Positions 1-8,889 of a stretch of 26,661 bases of DNA are shown here, piece by piece (within the stretch, counting starts at the first letter, position 1; each line of letters begins with the position of its first letter). A program made the translations under genes and the position numbers. The notes below the pieces were generated by a model. It searched no databases, was not told where the DNA came from, and saw only the letters and a list, made by a program, of their open reading frames with translations. Source of the DNA: an uncultured Peptococcaceae bacterium. GTDB lineage: Bacteria; Bacillota; Peptococcia; Peptococcales; Peptococcaceae. The DNA lies in assembly GCA_934229395.1 (NCBI GenBank), contig CAKQDL010000026.1, positions 1 to 26,661 of the forward strand. Direction: 5' to 3'.

Positions 1-88
1 TCTCAATCCCTGTTCCTGCGCGAAGGTTCTTTTTTGATGCCAAAAAAGGGCGATTTCGCTATTTCCCGACTGCCCCTCTTCTTTTTTT
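1..88. other. Gene-free flank downstream of the SLH gene
   Basis: This is the 3' side of the minus-strand surface-protein gene. I see no gene. On the minus strand a weak GGG...CCC pairing followed by six T (about 36-57) and an AT-only hairpin with a TTTTTTG stem (around 29-46) could serve as a poor terminator. Neither is convincing. Confidence 0.4.
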
Positions 89-2833
89 TTATTGCATATC
101 GTTCAATCTGTTTAGGAGTACGGCCGCTGTAGCGCGATTGGTTTCAAGCTTTGGTGAAAGGGTGCTCTCGCTTGTGCCTGTGACAAGGCCCTCGGCCACA
201 GCCCACGCCATGGCGTCGCGGGACCACGAGGCCAGCTCGTGCACATCTTTATAGGCATCCAAGGTGGCACGTTTGCTTGTGTCACCACCCTTAAAGGTGG
301 TGTAATTGTAGAGTACCGCAACCTGCTGCTCACGACTGATGGCTTCATTTGGTTTAAAAATGCCCTCGCCATAACCATTATACACGCCCTTATCTAAGCA
401 CCATTGAATGGCCTCAGAATAATACGCACCCTCAGCCACATCGCTGAGCGCGCCTTGATAAGTGCTCTTTGGGCAGCCTTCCATGCGCCAAAGGATGGTG
501 GCCATCATACCGCGCGTTATGCTTGCGTATGGCGCGAAAGAGGTTTGATCTACACCCGTCATAAGCCCCAGCTCCGTCACCTTCATAACGTCATCATAAA
601 ACCAGTCGTTTTCGCTCACGTCTTGATAGGGATTGGTCGCTTCAATTTTGATTGGCGCAAAGCTTGCTGCTATGCTATGGCCCTTGGCGATTTTTTCAAA
701 GGTATAGCTCGTTAGAGCGCCAACGCTCTCGCCATCCACCAAAACATCGGCAACCTCATAGCCTTCATCTGGAGTAATGGTGAAGGTTTTGGAGGTGCCT
801 TTTTTGGCGCGTATACTCCCCTTTGGACTGATAAAGCCACCCTCTCCTGCGCTCGCCTTAATGAGATAGCCCTTGGCTGGAAGGATTTCACCCTTTTCTA
901 GGAGGGTGTTGCAATCTGAGCAATACAAATCACCGCTGTAGCCAGCGGTTCCGGCTGTGGCATCGGATGCGTTGCGCCACTCTGTGTGAAGGTGGTTATT
1001 TTTATCCAAGGGGCCGTAGCCCTTTTTGCACACATCGCACACCGCTAGTAAGGTGCAGCTTGCCGAACCTCCCTCGTGTGGGGTGACCGTAAAGGACAAG
1101 GAGGTATTTTGTGGTGCAAGCGTAGCTGTGCCAATCTCTAGGGTGACGCTATAGGTACCTGGTGTCAGATTTGCCTTTGGTTCTATTACTATCTGACGCT
1201 TTCCACCCACAGCCAAGGTTGTACTGTCGCTTTCTGGCGTCATAACGAAGCAATCCTTTTGCGCGCCTGTAAGTGCCATCGTCATGCCAGTGAGTGCTTG
1301 ATTGCCAGCATTTTCCACCGTCGTGGTCACACTAGGCGCTTCTGTATAACCTTCGTGAGCATCCTCAAAGGCTGTTTGATTCGCCGAAAGCGTAAAGCTA
1401 CTAACCATTTGCACCGCTGTGGCAGAAATGACAACATCGCCACTCACCGCATTAATAGTGATTTTCCCAGTTGAAGGATTGTAGGTGTAGGCATTCGCAT
1501 CGAGAGTTGTGCCGCCCATGCTTACAGTAATGGTCTCTGGCAGCATATAGCCCTCACTCGCTACAAGGGTAGCGCTGTAGCCTTGGTTTTCAATCACCGC
1601 AGTCGGGCCTTCAATACGAACATCAGTCAACTCTGTCGCAGTCACTGTATACATGGTGTTGATTGGTGCTGCAAGAAAAGCGCTCGCATAATCGCTTTTC
1701 TTGTCACCATTGTACTGCTCGTTAAAAAGATAGAGCGTTTCGTCCTCTCTAAGAGCAAAACCTTCACCCAAATCCACAGCCACAGTGCCGTTGGCCGCAT
1801 TTAGCTTAGCCAAACGGCCATATTTGGTGATGACACCACCCGCACCCTTTACCACGGCAGAAAGATACTCATTCACACCAGTCGCTGCACCGCTGTAAAC
1901 AACGGAATACTCACCTGTCGATGTTTTATAAAGGTGTGCTTTGAAACCCGCACGGTTTTCATCTAAAAGGGTGAGTTTCCAATCCTTGCCGGCGTAAGGC
2001 GTTACATCCGCAAGTCCCTGCACATTCTTCCCACCTTCGGCAGCAGAGCAAAGGAGGATTTTGCTGAGGTCTAGATTGGTAGCAGGGCGAGCACCGTATG
2101 ATTTTGTAGATGCTTCAGCCTGAACGCCACCACCCGATTGAATATAACCAATATATGGATTGCCAATAACACTTATTGGCGATCTGAGCCACCAACTTGC
2201 GGGCTTGTCACTTTTGTTTTTTGCTTGAAGCGGCAATACCTTGTCAGAACTAATTCCGTTGAAAGTCGAAAGATACATACTAGCTTCCTTTGCTGATATA
2301 AAAAATACGCTATCGTTCGATAAGGTATTTGTCAGCCAACTATACGTATACAGTGTTTCTTTCTCTTCTGTTTTATTAATTGTAATTACAGCCTCTTGCT
2401 CTAGTTTAGAAAAACTGCTTGAATAAAATTTCTTACACCACTTTTGTGCATCCCTGTCTGGCCAATAATTTTGTTTTTGACCCTCTACGTTTGGTTTGCC
2501 ATCTTCATCAAATTTAATGTTATCAAGCACGCTTTCTGATAATAGAAACATTCCACCACTGCTAGTATTCGTCTCCTCATCATCTAGCACGCGCCATTTT
2601 ACATCAGTACCATCATGGCTGCCATAATAAACATACGATCTAGGCAGCCAATAGTACTTTGCCGTACCGCTCGTATTTTTGCTAGGCTCACTAATCCCAC
2701 TCGTGCCGCTCATCACCGTTTTCTTGTTTTCCGCCGCAACAACCTTCCCCTCTGCGCTCCCTGGCACCGTCAGACAACCTACCGCCAGCGCTACAGTGAG
2801 CGCAAGGCTCCACAGCTTCTTTTTCATCGACAT
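89..2833 (-). CDS. Secreted SLH-domain surface protein with DUF6273-like and InlB B-repeat-like modules
   Basis: A 914-residue exported cell-surface protein. The start is set at ATG 2833 because AGGAG lies 7-9 bases upstream; a longer frame back to 2920 has no ribosome binding site. Residues 1 to about 28 form a signal peptide (MKKK then a hydrophobic stretch). Residues about 65-262 resemble DUF6273 (YYG, WRVLD, WWLRSP and GARPA motifs). The middle has immunoglobulin-like repeats, then a Cys-pair/His segment (CDVCKKGYG ... YCSDC) common in clostridial surface proteins. Residues about 656-733 look like a divergent InlB B-repeat. Residues 734-914 hold three SLH domains, which normally bind pyruvylated secondary wall polymer and so tether the protein to the wall. 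The ligand is unknown. The gene has its own promoter and is separate from secDF upstream. The DUF6273 part looks more AT-rich than the rest, hinting at module shuffling. Confidence 0.85.
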   Translation of the reverse strand: MSMKKKLWSLALTVALAVGCLTVPGSAEGKVVAAENKKTVMSGTSGISEPSKNTSGTAKYYWLPRSYVYYGSHDGTDVKWRVLDDEETNTSSGGMFLLSESVLDNIKFDEDGKPNVEGQKQNYWPDRDAQKWCKKFYSSSFSKLEQEAVITINKTEEKETLYTYSWLTNTLSNDSVFFISAKEASMYLSTFNGISSDKVLPLQAKNKSDKPASWWLRSPISVIGNPYIGYIQSGGGVQAEASTKSYGARPATNLDLSKILLCSAAEGGKNVQGLADVTPYAGKDWKLTLLDENRAGFKAHLYKTSTGEYSVVYSGAATGVNEYLSAVVKGAGGVITKYGRLAKLNAANGTVAVDLGEGFALREDETLYLFNEQYNGDKKSDYASAFLAAPINTMYTVTATELTDVRIEGPTAVIENQGYSATLVASEGYMLPETITVSMGGTTLDANAYTYNPSTGKITINAVSGDVVISATAVQMVSSFTLSANQTAFEDAHEGYTEAPSVTTTVENAGNQALTGMTMALTGAQKDCFVMTPESDSTTLAVGGKRQIVIEPKANLTPGTYSVTLEIGTATLAPQNTSLSFTVTPHEGGSASCTLLAVCDVCKKGYGPLDKNNHLHTEWRNASDATAGTAGYSGDLYCSDCNTLLEKGEILPAKGYLIKASAGEGGFISPKGSIRAKKGTSKTFTITPDEGYEVADVLVDGESVGALTSYTFEKIAKGHSIAASFAPIKIEATNPYQDVSENDWFYDDVMKVTELGLMTGVDQTSFAPYASITRGMMATILWRMEGCPKSTYQGALSDVAEGAYYSEAIQWCLDKGVYNGYGEGIFKPNEAISREQQVAVLYNYTTFKGGDTSKRATLDAYKDVHELASWSRDAMAWAVAEGLVTGTSESTLSPKLETNRATAAVLLNRLNDMQ

Positions 2834-2925
2834 ACGCTTCTCTCCTTTTTTGCCCCTTTTGTTTGTGATTGTTTTACTCCACTTACGTATAAGGATACTT
2901 GTTTTTTCTTCATTTAACAACAGTA

Positions 2926-2954
2926 ATTATAGAAATTTCGCACAATTTTAACAA
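2926..2954 (-). promoter_or_regulatory. Sigma-A-type promoter of the SLH gene
   Basis: Minus strand: TTGTTA (-35, 2949-2954), a 17-base spacer, then a perfect TATAAT (-10, 2926-2931). It predicts a start near 2919 and an 85-base leader. The -35 uses bases of the secF terminator T-tract. Confidence 0.7.
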
Positions 2955-2985
2955 AAAAAGACCAGCCACCCTTTGGTAGCTGGTC
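2953..2985 (-). terminator. Rho-independent terminator of secDF
   Basis: Minus strand: an 11-bp stem beginning GACCAGC with one G-T wobble, loop AAAG, followed by seven T. It lies 7 bases past the secF stop and closes the secDF transcript. Confidence 0.9.
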
Positions 2986-2992
2986 GTATGTT

Positions 2993-3850
2993 TTAGAAGC
3001 GTTTCTTTTTGCCCTTCATGGCGATGTCATACCAAAGTGGAGATGCCACGAAGATGGAGGAGTAGGTACCACTGATGATACCGATGATGATGGCCAAGAC
3101 GAAAATCTTGGTTGTTGCGCCACCAAAGAGGAGGACGCACACAAGCGGGATCAGGGTACTTACAGAAGTGTAAATGGAGCGCTTTAAGGTGGAATTAATG
3201 GCATCGTTTACAGCTGTTGCCAATTCATCACGCTTGATGTTGCCCTTGCGTTCGCGGATACGGTCAAACACAACGAGGGTATCGTTGATGGAATAACCGA
3301 AGATGGTCAAAATTGCTGCCACAAAATTGGAGTTGACTTCCAATTGCAAGAGTGAGAACACTGAGAGTGTCACCAAAATATCGTGGAAGAGGGCAATGTT
3401 ACCACTCAAAGCAAAACGCCATTCAAAACGGAAGGAAATGTAGGCAATCATCAAAATAAGAGCAACAATCAACGCCAGCACACCAGAAGAAAGAATTTCC
3501 TTACCAATGGTTGGACCTACAGCGTTAGCTTGAAGCACTTCAAAGGCCCCAGTTTCTTTTTCTAGCGCTGCAGTGAATTCATCCTGCGCTGTTTGATCCA
3601 TATATGACACCTTCACTTGGAAGGAGCCATCGCTGAGCTCTTGAATTTGTGCATTTTCTTGGCCAACATCTGCGAGACTTTCGCGCAAATCGGCAATATC
3701 TACTTTTTCTTCAAATTTGAGCTGCATCACTGTACCACCAGTGAAGTCAATGCCTAGATTGAGGCCTTGAACACACATGGATACAATCCCCGCAATGATA
3801 ATAAGGCAGGATAGGATGTAGGCATATTTTCTTTTTCCTATAAAGTCCAT
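2993..3850 (-). CDS. secF: Protein translocase subunit SecF
   Basis: SecF is a 285-residue membrane subunit of the SecDF accessory complex, which uses the proton gradient to help pull exported proteins through SecYEG. Visible features are a first membrane segment at residues about 9-28, the family signature GIDFTGG at 33-39, an extracytoplasmic domain to about residue 120, and a C-terminal block of hydrophobic segments with the conserved YSINDTLVVFDRIRE motif. Length is normal for the separate (unfused) form. AGGAGGG lies 7 bases before the ATG, and the gene begins 1 base after the secD stop, so the two are translationally coupled. It is the last gene before a strong terminator. Confidence 0.97.
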   Translation of the reverse strand: MDFIGKRKYAYILSCLIIIAGIVSMCVQGLNLGIDFTGGTVMQLKFEEKVDIADLRESLADVGQENAQIQELSDGSFQVKVSYMDQTAQDEFTAALEKETGAFEVLQANAVGPTIGKEILSSGVLALIVALILMIAYISFRFEWRFALSGNIALFHDILVTLSVFSLLQLEVNSNFVAAILTIFGYSINDTLVVFDRIRERKGNIKRDELATAVNDAINSTLKRSIYTSVSTLIPLVCVLLFGGATTKIFVLAIIIGIISGTYSSIFVASPLWYDIAMKGKKKRF

Positions 3851-3851
3851 C

Positions 3852-5099
3852 TTAGTCCCTCCTTACACCATAAAACTTCGGTGATTTAATAACGCCAGAC
3901 AATACCAAGTTGCGAAGCACGAACTTGGTGAAGATGATGGCGGTAAACAAGCTGATAACAATACCAAGTGCCAAGGTGATAGCAAAGCCGCGAATAGCGC
4001 CGGTACCCAAGACCATAAGCACAAAGGTAGCAATAAGGGTGGTCACGTTGGCATCCAAAATGGTGGTAAAGGCTTTCTTAAAGCCACTGTCGGTTGCTAC
4101 GCGCACTGTCTTGCCGTTTCTGAGCTCTTCTTTGATACGTTCATAAATAAGCACGTTGGCATCCACCGCCATACCCAAGGACAGCAAGAAGGCTGCAATA
4201 ACCTGCAAGGTAATGGTGGAGCGAATGGCAATCAAAGCGCCTGCCAAAAGCACGGCATAAAGCACCAAGGAAACAACAGCAACCAAGCCTGGGCCTCTAT
4301 AGATAACGAGCAAGAAAAGGGCCAAAAGAATGCAGCCGATGATGGCAGCATTTAAGCTCTTTGCGATGGCGTCTGGCCCGAGCTGTGCACCAACGGTGTT
4401 TTGTTCAACAATTTTTAGCTCAATTGGGAGCGCGCCACTGTTGAGCTGGATGGCCAAGTTGGATGCATCCTGAAGGGTGCTAAAGCCACCAGAAATTTGT
4501 GCGGAACCATTGGTGATGGCTGTTTGGATGGTTGGCGCAGAAACAACCTCGCCGTCAATCACAATAGCGATGCGGCGCTTATCGTCGCCTTCATCATACT
4601 TAGATACCAAGTCGGTTGTGGCATCGCCAAAGGCCTTCGCGCCTTCATCGTCAAACTTCAAGCTTACATAATATTGCTTGCTTGCATCTACAGCTTCTGC
4701 ATCGGTTCCTGGTTGAGCATCGCTTAGGTGTGAACCATCAACAACCACTTCCCCAGTGTCCATACGAATAAATTCCATTTTTGCTGTTGTGCCAATGGTT
4801 CTTACTGCCTCTGCTGGATCTGTAACACCCGGAAGCTCAACAGCAATTCTGTTGGATCCTTCCAAACGTACATCTGGTTCAGAAACCCCAAGACCGTTGA
4901 TACGATTATTGATGATGGAGATGGCCCCCATCATATCTTCGTCGCTGGTACCTTCGGGTGCTTCTAGGCGAACCAATACGCCACCCTGCAAATCCAAGCC
5001 CAAGTTTGCATTGGCCTTGTACACAGGAAGCAGCGCACATGCAGCAACAACAATTGCCAAAACAGCGGCAATAACGGCTGCTAATCTGCCTCGTTGCAT
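3852..5099 (-). CDS. secD: Protein translocase subunit SecD
   Basis: SecD (415 residues) is the partner of SecF in the membrane accessory complex of the Sec export machinery. The N-terminal membrane helix (about 6-28) is followed by LGLDLQGG (33-40), the signature shared with SecF. A periplasm-type P1 domain follows (NNRINGLGVSEPDVR, VELPGV). The C-terminal helices include GMAVDANVLIYERIKEE, which carries the conserved Asp of the proton relay. AGGAGGG precedes the ATG by 7-8 bases. The gene has a promoter of its own (5138-5166) after a hairpin that separates it from yajC, so it can be expressed apart from the upstream tRNA-modification and recombination genes. Confidence 0.97.
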   Translation of the reverse strand: MQRGRLAAVIAAVLAIVVAACALLPVYKANANLGLDLQGGVLVRLEAPEGTSDEDMMGAISIINNRINGLGVSEPDVRLEGSNRIAVELPGVTDPAEAVRTIGTTAKMEFIRMDTGEVVVDGSHLSDAQPGTDAEAVDASKQYYVSLKFDDEGAKAFGDATTDLVSKYDEGDDKRRIAIVIDGEVVSAPTIQTAITNGSAQISGGFSTLQDASNLAIQLNSGALPIELKIVEQNTVGAQLGPDAIAKSLNAAIIGCILLALFLLVIYRGPGLVAVVSLVLYAVLLAGALIAIRSTITLQVIAAFLLSLGMAVDANVLIYERIKEELRNGKTVRVATDSGFKKAFTTILDANVTTLIATFVLMVLGTGAIRGFAITLALGIVISLFTAIIFTKFVLRNLVLSGVIKSPKFYGVRRD

Positions 5100-5137
5100 T
5101 TGTAAATCCCTCCTAAAAAATTTATTAACCGTTCCTT

Positions 5138-5166
5138 ATTATAGGACAATTAATGAATAAAAACAA
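5138..5166 (-). promoter_or_regulatory. Promoter of secDF
   Basis: Minus strand: TTGTTT (5161-5166), a 17-base spacer and a perfect TATAAT (5138-5143), giving a start near 5131 and a leader of about 30 bases before the secD ATG. The -35 is weak (3 of 6) and lies in the T-rich tail of the preceding hairpin. Confidence 0.6.
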
Positions 5167-5203
5167 TCAAAGGTGAGCCACAATATCGTGTAGCCCACCT
5201 TTT
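5157..5203 (-). terminator. Terminator or attenuator between yajC and secD
   Basis: Minus strand: AAGGTGGGC pairs with GCTCACCTT, continued past a two-base bulge by CAC/GTG, loop GATATT, about 12 pairs with one wobble. The tail TTGATTGTTTTT is an interrupted T-tract, so termination is probably partial. It lies just past the yajC stop. Confidence 0.65.
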
Positions 5204-5210
5204 TAACCAA

Positions 5211-5618
5211 TTATTTTTGGTCATTTTCTTCAGCTTGTTCAGCTGTTTCTTCGGCTGCTTCGATTGCTTTTGGTTCAACCTCTTCAGTTTCTTCGCTTAT
5301 GTCTTCGGCTTCTTCATCGTCTTCGAAGTCTTCTTCGTCGTTTAAGACCATAGCAATGTATTGTCTAGACATTTCTACGACCAAGCCATCAGCGATTTCT
5401 ACGTAAACGTACTTGTCAGTCAATTGGCGAATGTAACCGGTGATACCGCCAACGCTCAAAATGCGATCGTTTACCTTTAACCCGTTAAGCATCTTATTGC
5501 GCATGTTTTGTTGTTTTTTCTGTGGCTTAATTAAGAAAATATAAAACACCACAAGACAGCCTACGAGCCAAAGAATGGACATGGTTGCACTCCCGCTACC
5601 CATCATCATTTGATTCAC
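5211..5618 (-). CDS. yajC: Preprotein translocase subunit YajC
   Basis: YajC is a small single-span membrane protein that joins SecDF at the translocon. The product is 135 residues if translation begins at GTG 5618, chosen because GGAGGTG sits 6 bases upstream. A TTG at 5636 lies inside that ribosome binding site, and an ATG at 5609 is possible. One membrane helix (about residues 13-30) is followed by the family motif FLIKPQKKQQ, a compact GLKVNDRILSVGGITGYI domain and a long acidic tail rich in Glu and Asp. The tail is longer than in many homologues. It is the last gene before the hairpin that splits off secDF. Confidence 0.93.
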   Translation of the reverse strand: MNQMMMGSGSATMSILWLVGCLVVFYIFLIKPQKKQQNMRNKMLNGLKVNDRILSVGGITGYIRQLTDKYVYVEIADGLVVEMSRQYIAMVLNDEEDFEDDEEAEDISEETEEVEPKAIEAAEETAEQAEENDQK

Positions 5619-5678
5619 TACGTACACCTCCTCCAAGCAGAATAACTTTACTATACTACACTTGTGCGCAAATCGCCA

Positions 5679-6791
5679 TTACATTTTGTAAGAATCAAAG
5701 AACTGTTCCCGAAATCCCACATAATTGTCGTTACGGAGCGCTTCTCGTAAATCCTCCATGAGCTGATTGAGGAAATGAATGTTGTGAATAGAAATCAAAC
5801 GATAAGCGAGCATTTCGTTGGCCTTAAAGAGGTGACGAATGTAGCCCTTGGTAAAATTGCGGCAGGCATAGCAGTTGCAGCCTGTTTCGAGAGGGTTCTT
5901 GTCCATGGCGTATTTTTGGTTTTTAATGTTCATGCGTCCGTCGCGTGTCCAAAAAGCGCCATGGCGCGCAATGCGTGTGGCCTGCACACAGTCAAACATA
6001 TCAATGCCGTAGCCAACAGCCTGCACAAGGTTATCTGGATTGCCCACACCCATAAGGTAATGGGGCTTATGCTCTGGCAAATAGCCGGCGGTTTTTTCGA
6101 GCAAATCATACATGGTTTCGTTGGCTTCACCTACGCTAAGGCCACCAATGCCGTAGCCTGGGAGGTCAAACTGAGTGATTTGCTTAATGCTATCAATACG
6201 CAAATCCTCATACATCCCTCCCTGTACAATGCCAAAAAGCGCTTGCTCTTCTGGTTTTTTGTGCGCTTTAATGCAGCGCTCTAGCCAGCGAGTGGTGCGT
6301 TCTAGGGAATTTTTGGTATAGGTGCGGTCGGCGGTATGCGGAATACATTCGTCAAAGGCCATGATGATGTCTGCACCCAAGGCATTTTCTATACCCATAA
6401 CAGATTCAGGGGTAAACATATGCTTGGAACCATCAAGATGAGAGCGGAACATCACGCCCTCTTCACTGATTTTGCGAAGGTCGCCGAGGCTAAATACTTG
6501 GTAACCGCCACTGTCTGTGAGAATTGGGCGGTCCCAATTCATAAATTCGTGCAGTCCACCCATTTGTTCCACAAGCTCGTGGCCCGGTCTTAAATAGAGG
6601 TGGTAGGTGTTGGACAAGATGATTTGGGATTTTGCTTCCTTGAGCTCATCTGGCGTAAGGGTTTTAACGGTGGCTTGGGTGCCTACTGGCATAAAGGTCG
6701 GTGTTTGAATATCACCATGAGGCGTTTCAAGCTTACCTAGGCGTGCGCCACTTTGGCTGGATTTTTTTTCGATGGTGTAGTTAAAGCTCAT
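5679..6791 (-). CDS. tgt: tRNA-guanine transglycosylase (Tgt)
   Basis: Tgt exchanges guanine at wobble position 34 of tRNAs with GUN anticodons for the queuosine precursor preQ1. The 370-residue product starts at ATG 6791, which overlaps the queA stop as ATGA and has AGGAG 7 bases upstream. An open frame extending to 6971 lies inside queA and is not used. Visible are the substrate-site Asp93 in DSGGYQVFSL, the likely nucleophile Asp264 in GIDMFDCV, GGLSVGE (216-222), and the zinc ligands Cys305, Cys307, Cys310 and His336. Two residues after DCV are Gln-Ala rather than the common Leu-Pro before TRIAR. tRNA-His(GUG), a known type of Q-tRNA substrate, is encoded at 22108. Confidence 0.97.
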   Translation of the reverse strand: MSFNYTIEKKSSQSGARLGKLETPHGDIQTPTFMPVGTQATVKTLTPDELKEAKSQIILSNTYHLYLRPGHELVEQMGGLHEFMNWDRPILTDSGGYQVFSLGDLRKISEEGVMFRSHLDGSKHMFTPESVMGIENALGADIIMAFDECIPHTADRTYTKNSLERTTRWLERCIKAHKKPEEQALFGIVQGGMYEDLRIDSIKQITQFDLPGYGIGGLSVGEANETMYDLLEKTAGYLPEHKPHYLMGVGNPDNLVQAVGYGIDMFDCVQATRIARHGAFWTRDGRMNIKNQKYAMDKNPLETGCNCYACRNFTKGYIRHLFKANEMLAYRLISIHNIHFLNQLMEDLREALRNDNYVGFREQFFDSYKM

Positions 6792-7828
6792 TCTTTTTCT
6801 CCTGGATTGATAAACATGGCATCGCCAAAGGAAAAGAAACGGTATTTTTCCTTTACGGCTTCTTCGTATGCGTGCATGATGTTTTCTCGCGTTGAAAGAG
6901 CGCTCACGAGCATCATGAGGGTGGATTTTGGCAGGTGGAAATTGGTAATCAGCCCGTCGATGATTTGCCATTCATAGCCTGGGAAGATGAAGATGTTGGT
7001 CCATCCGTTGCCGGCTACAAGCTCGCCGTCTTTGGCTGCGCTTTCGAGGGCGCGCGTTGAGGTGGTGCCCACAGAAATAATGCGTCGTCCTTCCTTTTTG
7101 GCCTGGTTGATGCGCGCTGCTGTGTCCTCTGCAATTTCGTAATATTCGGTGTGCATTTCGTGGTCTTCAATGTTTTCTTCATCCACAGGCTTGAAGGTCC
7201 CCAAGCCAACGTGCAAAATAACCTCTTCAATGTCCACACCCTTGGCGCGAATCTCATCCAAAAGCGCTTGGGTAAAATGAAGGCCTGCCGTTGGCGCTGC
7301 TGCCGAGCCATCCACCTTGGCATAAACGGTTTGGTAACGGTTTTGGTCCTCGAGCTGCTCATGAATGTATGGTGGCAGTGGCATGGTGCCGAGCTCTTCC
7401 AGGATTTCTTCAAAAATCCCATCAAAATGGAAGGTCACCTTGCGTCCTGCAGAGGTGTTATCGACCACCTCACCCATGAGCTTGCCTTCGCCAAAATTAA
7501 TCACTGTACCAACCTTGGCGCGCTTTCCTGGATGAATCAGCACCTCCCAAGTATTGGCAAGGGCTTCGTCACGTTTTAATAGGAGAACTTCAATTTTTGC
7601 ACTCCCACCTTCTTTGACACCGAAAATACGGGCCGGCAGCACCTTTGTTTTGTTTAATACAAGAACGTCATCTTCGTGTAAATACTCTACAATATCTTTA
7701 AAAATGCGATGCTCCACGGCTCCACTCTTTTTGTCCATGACCAAAAGTCTGGAATGATCGCGTTTTTCTGCAGGATGCTGGGCAATCAGCTCCTGTGGCA
7801 ACTCATAGTCAAAATCACTCGTTTTCAT
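6788..7828 (-). CDS. queA: S-adenosylmethionine:tRNA ribosyltransferase-isomerase (QueA)
   Basis: QueA moves the ribosyl part of S-adenosylmethionine onto preQ1 in tRNA to make epoxyqueuosine, the step after Tgt. The 346-residue product begins at ATG 7828 (MKTSDFDYELP), with AAGGAG about 10 bases upstream. A frame opening nine codons earlier would use the ribosome binding site as codons. Family motifs seen are NKTKVLPARIFG, AAPTAGLHFT, GLGTFKPV, FIFPGYEW and NFHLPKSTLMMLVSA. The start overlaps the end of ruvB by 14 bases and the stop overlaps tgt by 4, so ruvB, queA and tgt are tightly coupled. I saw no preQ1 riboswitch nearby, as expected for an internal operon gene. Confidence 0.97.
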   Translation of the reverse strand: MKTSDFDYELPQELIAQHPAEKRDHSRLLVMDKKSGAVEHRIFKDIVEYLHEDDVLVLNKTKVLPARIFGVKEGGSAKIEVLLLKRDEALANTWEVLIHPGKRAKVGTVINFGEGKLMGEVVDNTSAGRKVTFHFDGIFEEILEELGTMPLPPYIHEQLEDQNRYQTVYAKVDGSAAAPTAGLHFTQALLDEIRAKGVDIEEVILHVGLGTFKPVDEENIEDHEMHTEYYEIAEDTAARINQAKKEGRRIISVGTTSTRALESAAKDGELVAGNGWTNIFIFPGYEWQIIDGLITNFHLPKSTLMMLVSALSTRENIMHAYEEAVKEKYRFFSFGDAMFINPGEKE

Positions 7829-8888
7829 TGAGGGTATTCTCTCCTTCTTCCTCATACATATTCAATTGAAGAGACGCCATTTCTGCGTGCTTTGGCACGA
7901 CCAAGCCAAAGTGCTTATAGGCTTTTTCCGTCGCCATGCGGCCGCGCGGTGTGCGGGCCAAAAAGCCTTCTTGGAGCAAAAATGGTTCGCAAACATCTTC
8001 TAGTGTAACGCGTTCCTCGCCAACACTGGCCGCCAACGTATCTAGCCCCACAGGGCCGCCCTTGTAGCTGCGAATAATGGTCATTAATAGCTCGCGGTCC
8101 AAGCGGTCCAAGCCAGCTTCATCAACCTCTAGCTTATCTAGCGCATAGCGGCCAATGGATTCATCAATAAGGCCCACGCCTTCTACCTGTGCAAAATCGC
8201 GCACACGGTTTAAAAGGCGATTGGCAATGCGCGGCGTGCCTCTTGAGCGACTGGCAATAAGCATGGCGCCGTCATCCTCAATAGGCACATTCAAAAATTT
8301 TGCGTTCATCTTGATGATGTACGCCAGTTCCTCGTGGGAATAAAATTGCAAGCGCTCAATAATACCAAAGCGGTCACGTAAAGGCGAGGACAAACTCCCA
8401 GCGCGAGTGGTGGCCCCCACAAGGGTAAAAGGTGGCAGGTCCATACGCATACTGCGCGCACTTGGCCCCTTGCCGATTATAATATCCAGCACATAATCTT
8501 CCATGGCCGAGTAAAGCACCTCTTCCACGCTGCGGTTGAGGCGGTGAATTTCGTCGATAAAGATCAAGTCATAAGGCTGGATGTTTGTCAAAAGCGCCAC
8601 CAAATCCCCCGGTCGCTCAATGCTAGGGCCCGAGGTAATATGGATGTTGACCTCAAGCTCATTGGCAATAATTTGCGCCAAGGTGGTTTTGCCCAAACCT
8701 GGAGGGCCGTAAAAAAGGCAATGGTCCAGCGCCTCGCCACGGTTTCTGGCCGCCTCTACATAAATCTGCATCTTGCTTTTTATTGCTTCCTGGCCAATAT
8801 AATCGTGAAAACGTTTTGGGCGCAGATTTTTTTGTACCCTGCTGTCCTCGACGATTTCGGCAGAGGAAACGATTCTTTCTTCTAGCAT
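7815..8888 (-). CDS. ruvB: Holliday junction branch migration ATPase RuvB
   Basis: RuvB is the hexameric AAA+ motor that drives branch migration of Holliday junctions with RuvA. The product is 357 residues. Visible are the Walker A motif GPPGLGKTT (61-69), Walker B DEIH (112-115), the sensor region VGATTRAG, the arginine-finger region LRDRFG, and the C-terminal winged-helix domain with GGPVGLDTLA and RTPRGR. ATG 8888 lies 1 base after the ruvA stop, so translation is coupled. The last codons overlap the start of queA. The acidic tail after about residue 335 is unremarkable. Confidence 0.98.
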   Translation of the reverse strand: MLEERIVSSAEIVEDSRVQKNLRPKRFHDYIGQEAIKSKMQIYVEAARNRGEALDHCLFYGPPGLGKTTLAQIIANELEVNIHITSGPSIERPGDLVALLTNIQPYDLIFIDEIHRLNRSVEEVLYSAMEDYVLDIIIGKGPSARSMRMDLPPFTLVGATTRAGSLSSPLRDRFGIIERLQFYSHEELAYIIKMNAKFLNVPIEDDGAMLIASRSRGTPRIANRLLNRVRDFAQVEGVGLIDESIGRYALDKLEVDEAGLDRLDRELLMTIIRSYKGGPVGLDTLAASVGEERVTLEDVCEPFLLQEGFLARTPRGRMATEKAYKHFGLVVPKHAEMASLQLNMYEEEGENTLNENE

Positions 8889-8889
8889 A

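Noticed and set aside
2834..2920. Upstream extension of the SLH protein
   Set aside because: It would place charged residues before the signal peptide and lacks a ribosome binding site; AGGAG fits ATG 2833.
6792..6971. N-terminal extension of Tgt
   Set aside because: It lies inside queA in another frame; the family N-terminus and ribosome binding site fit ATG 6791.
7815..7860. preQ1 riboswitch before queA
   Set aside because: queA starts inside the end of ruvB and no leader exists; the gene is internal to an operon.
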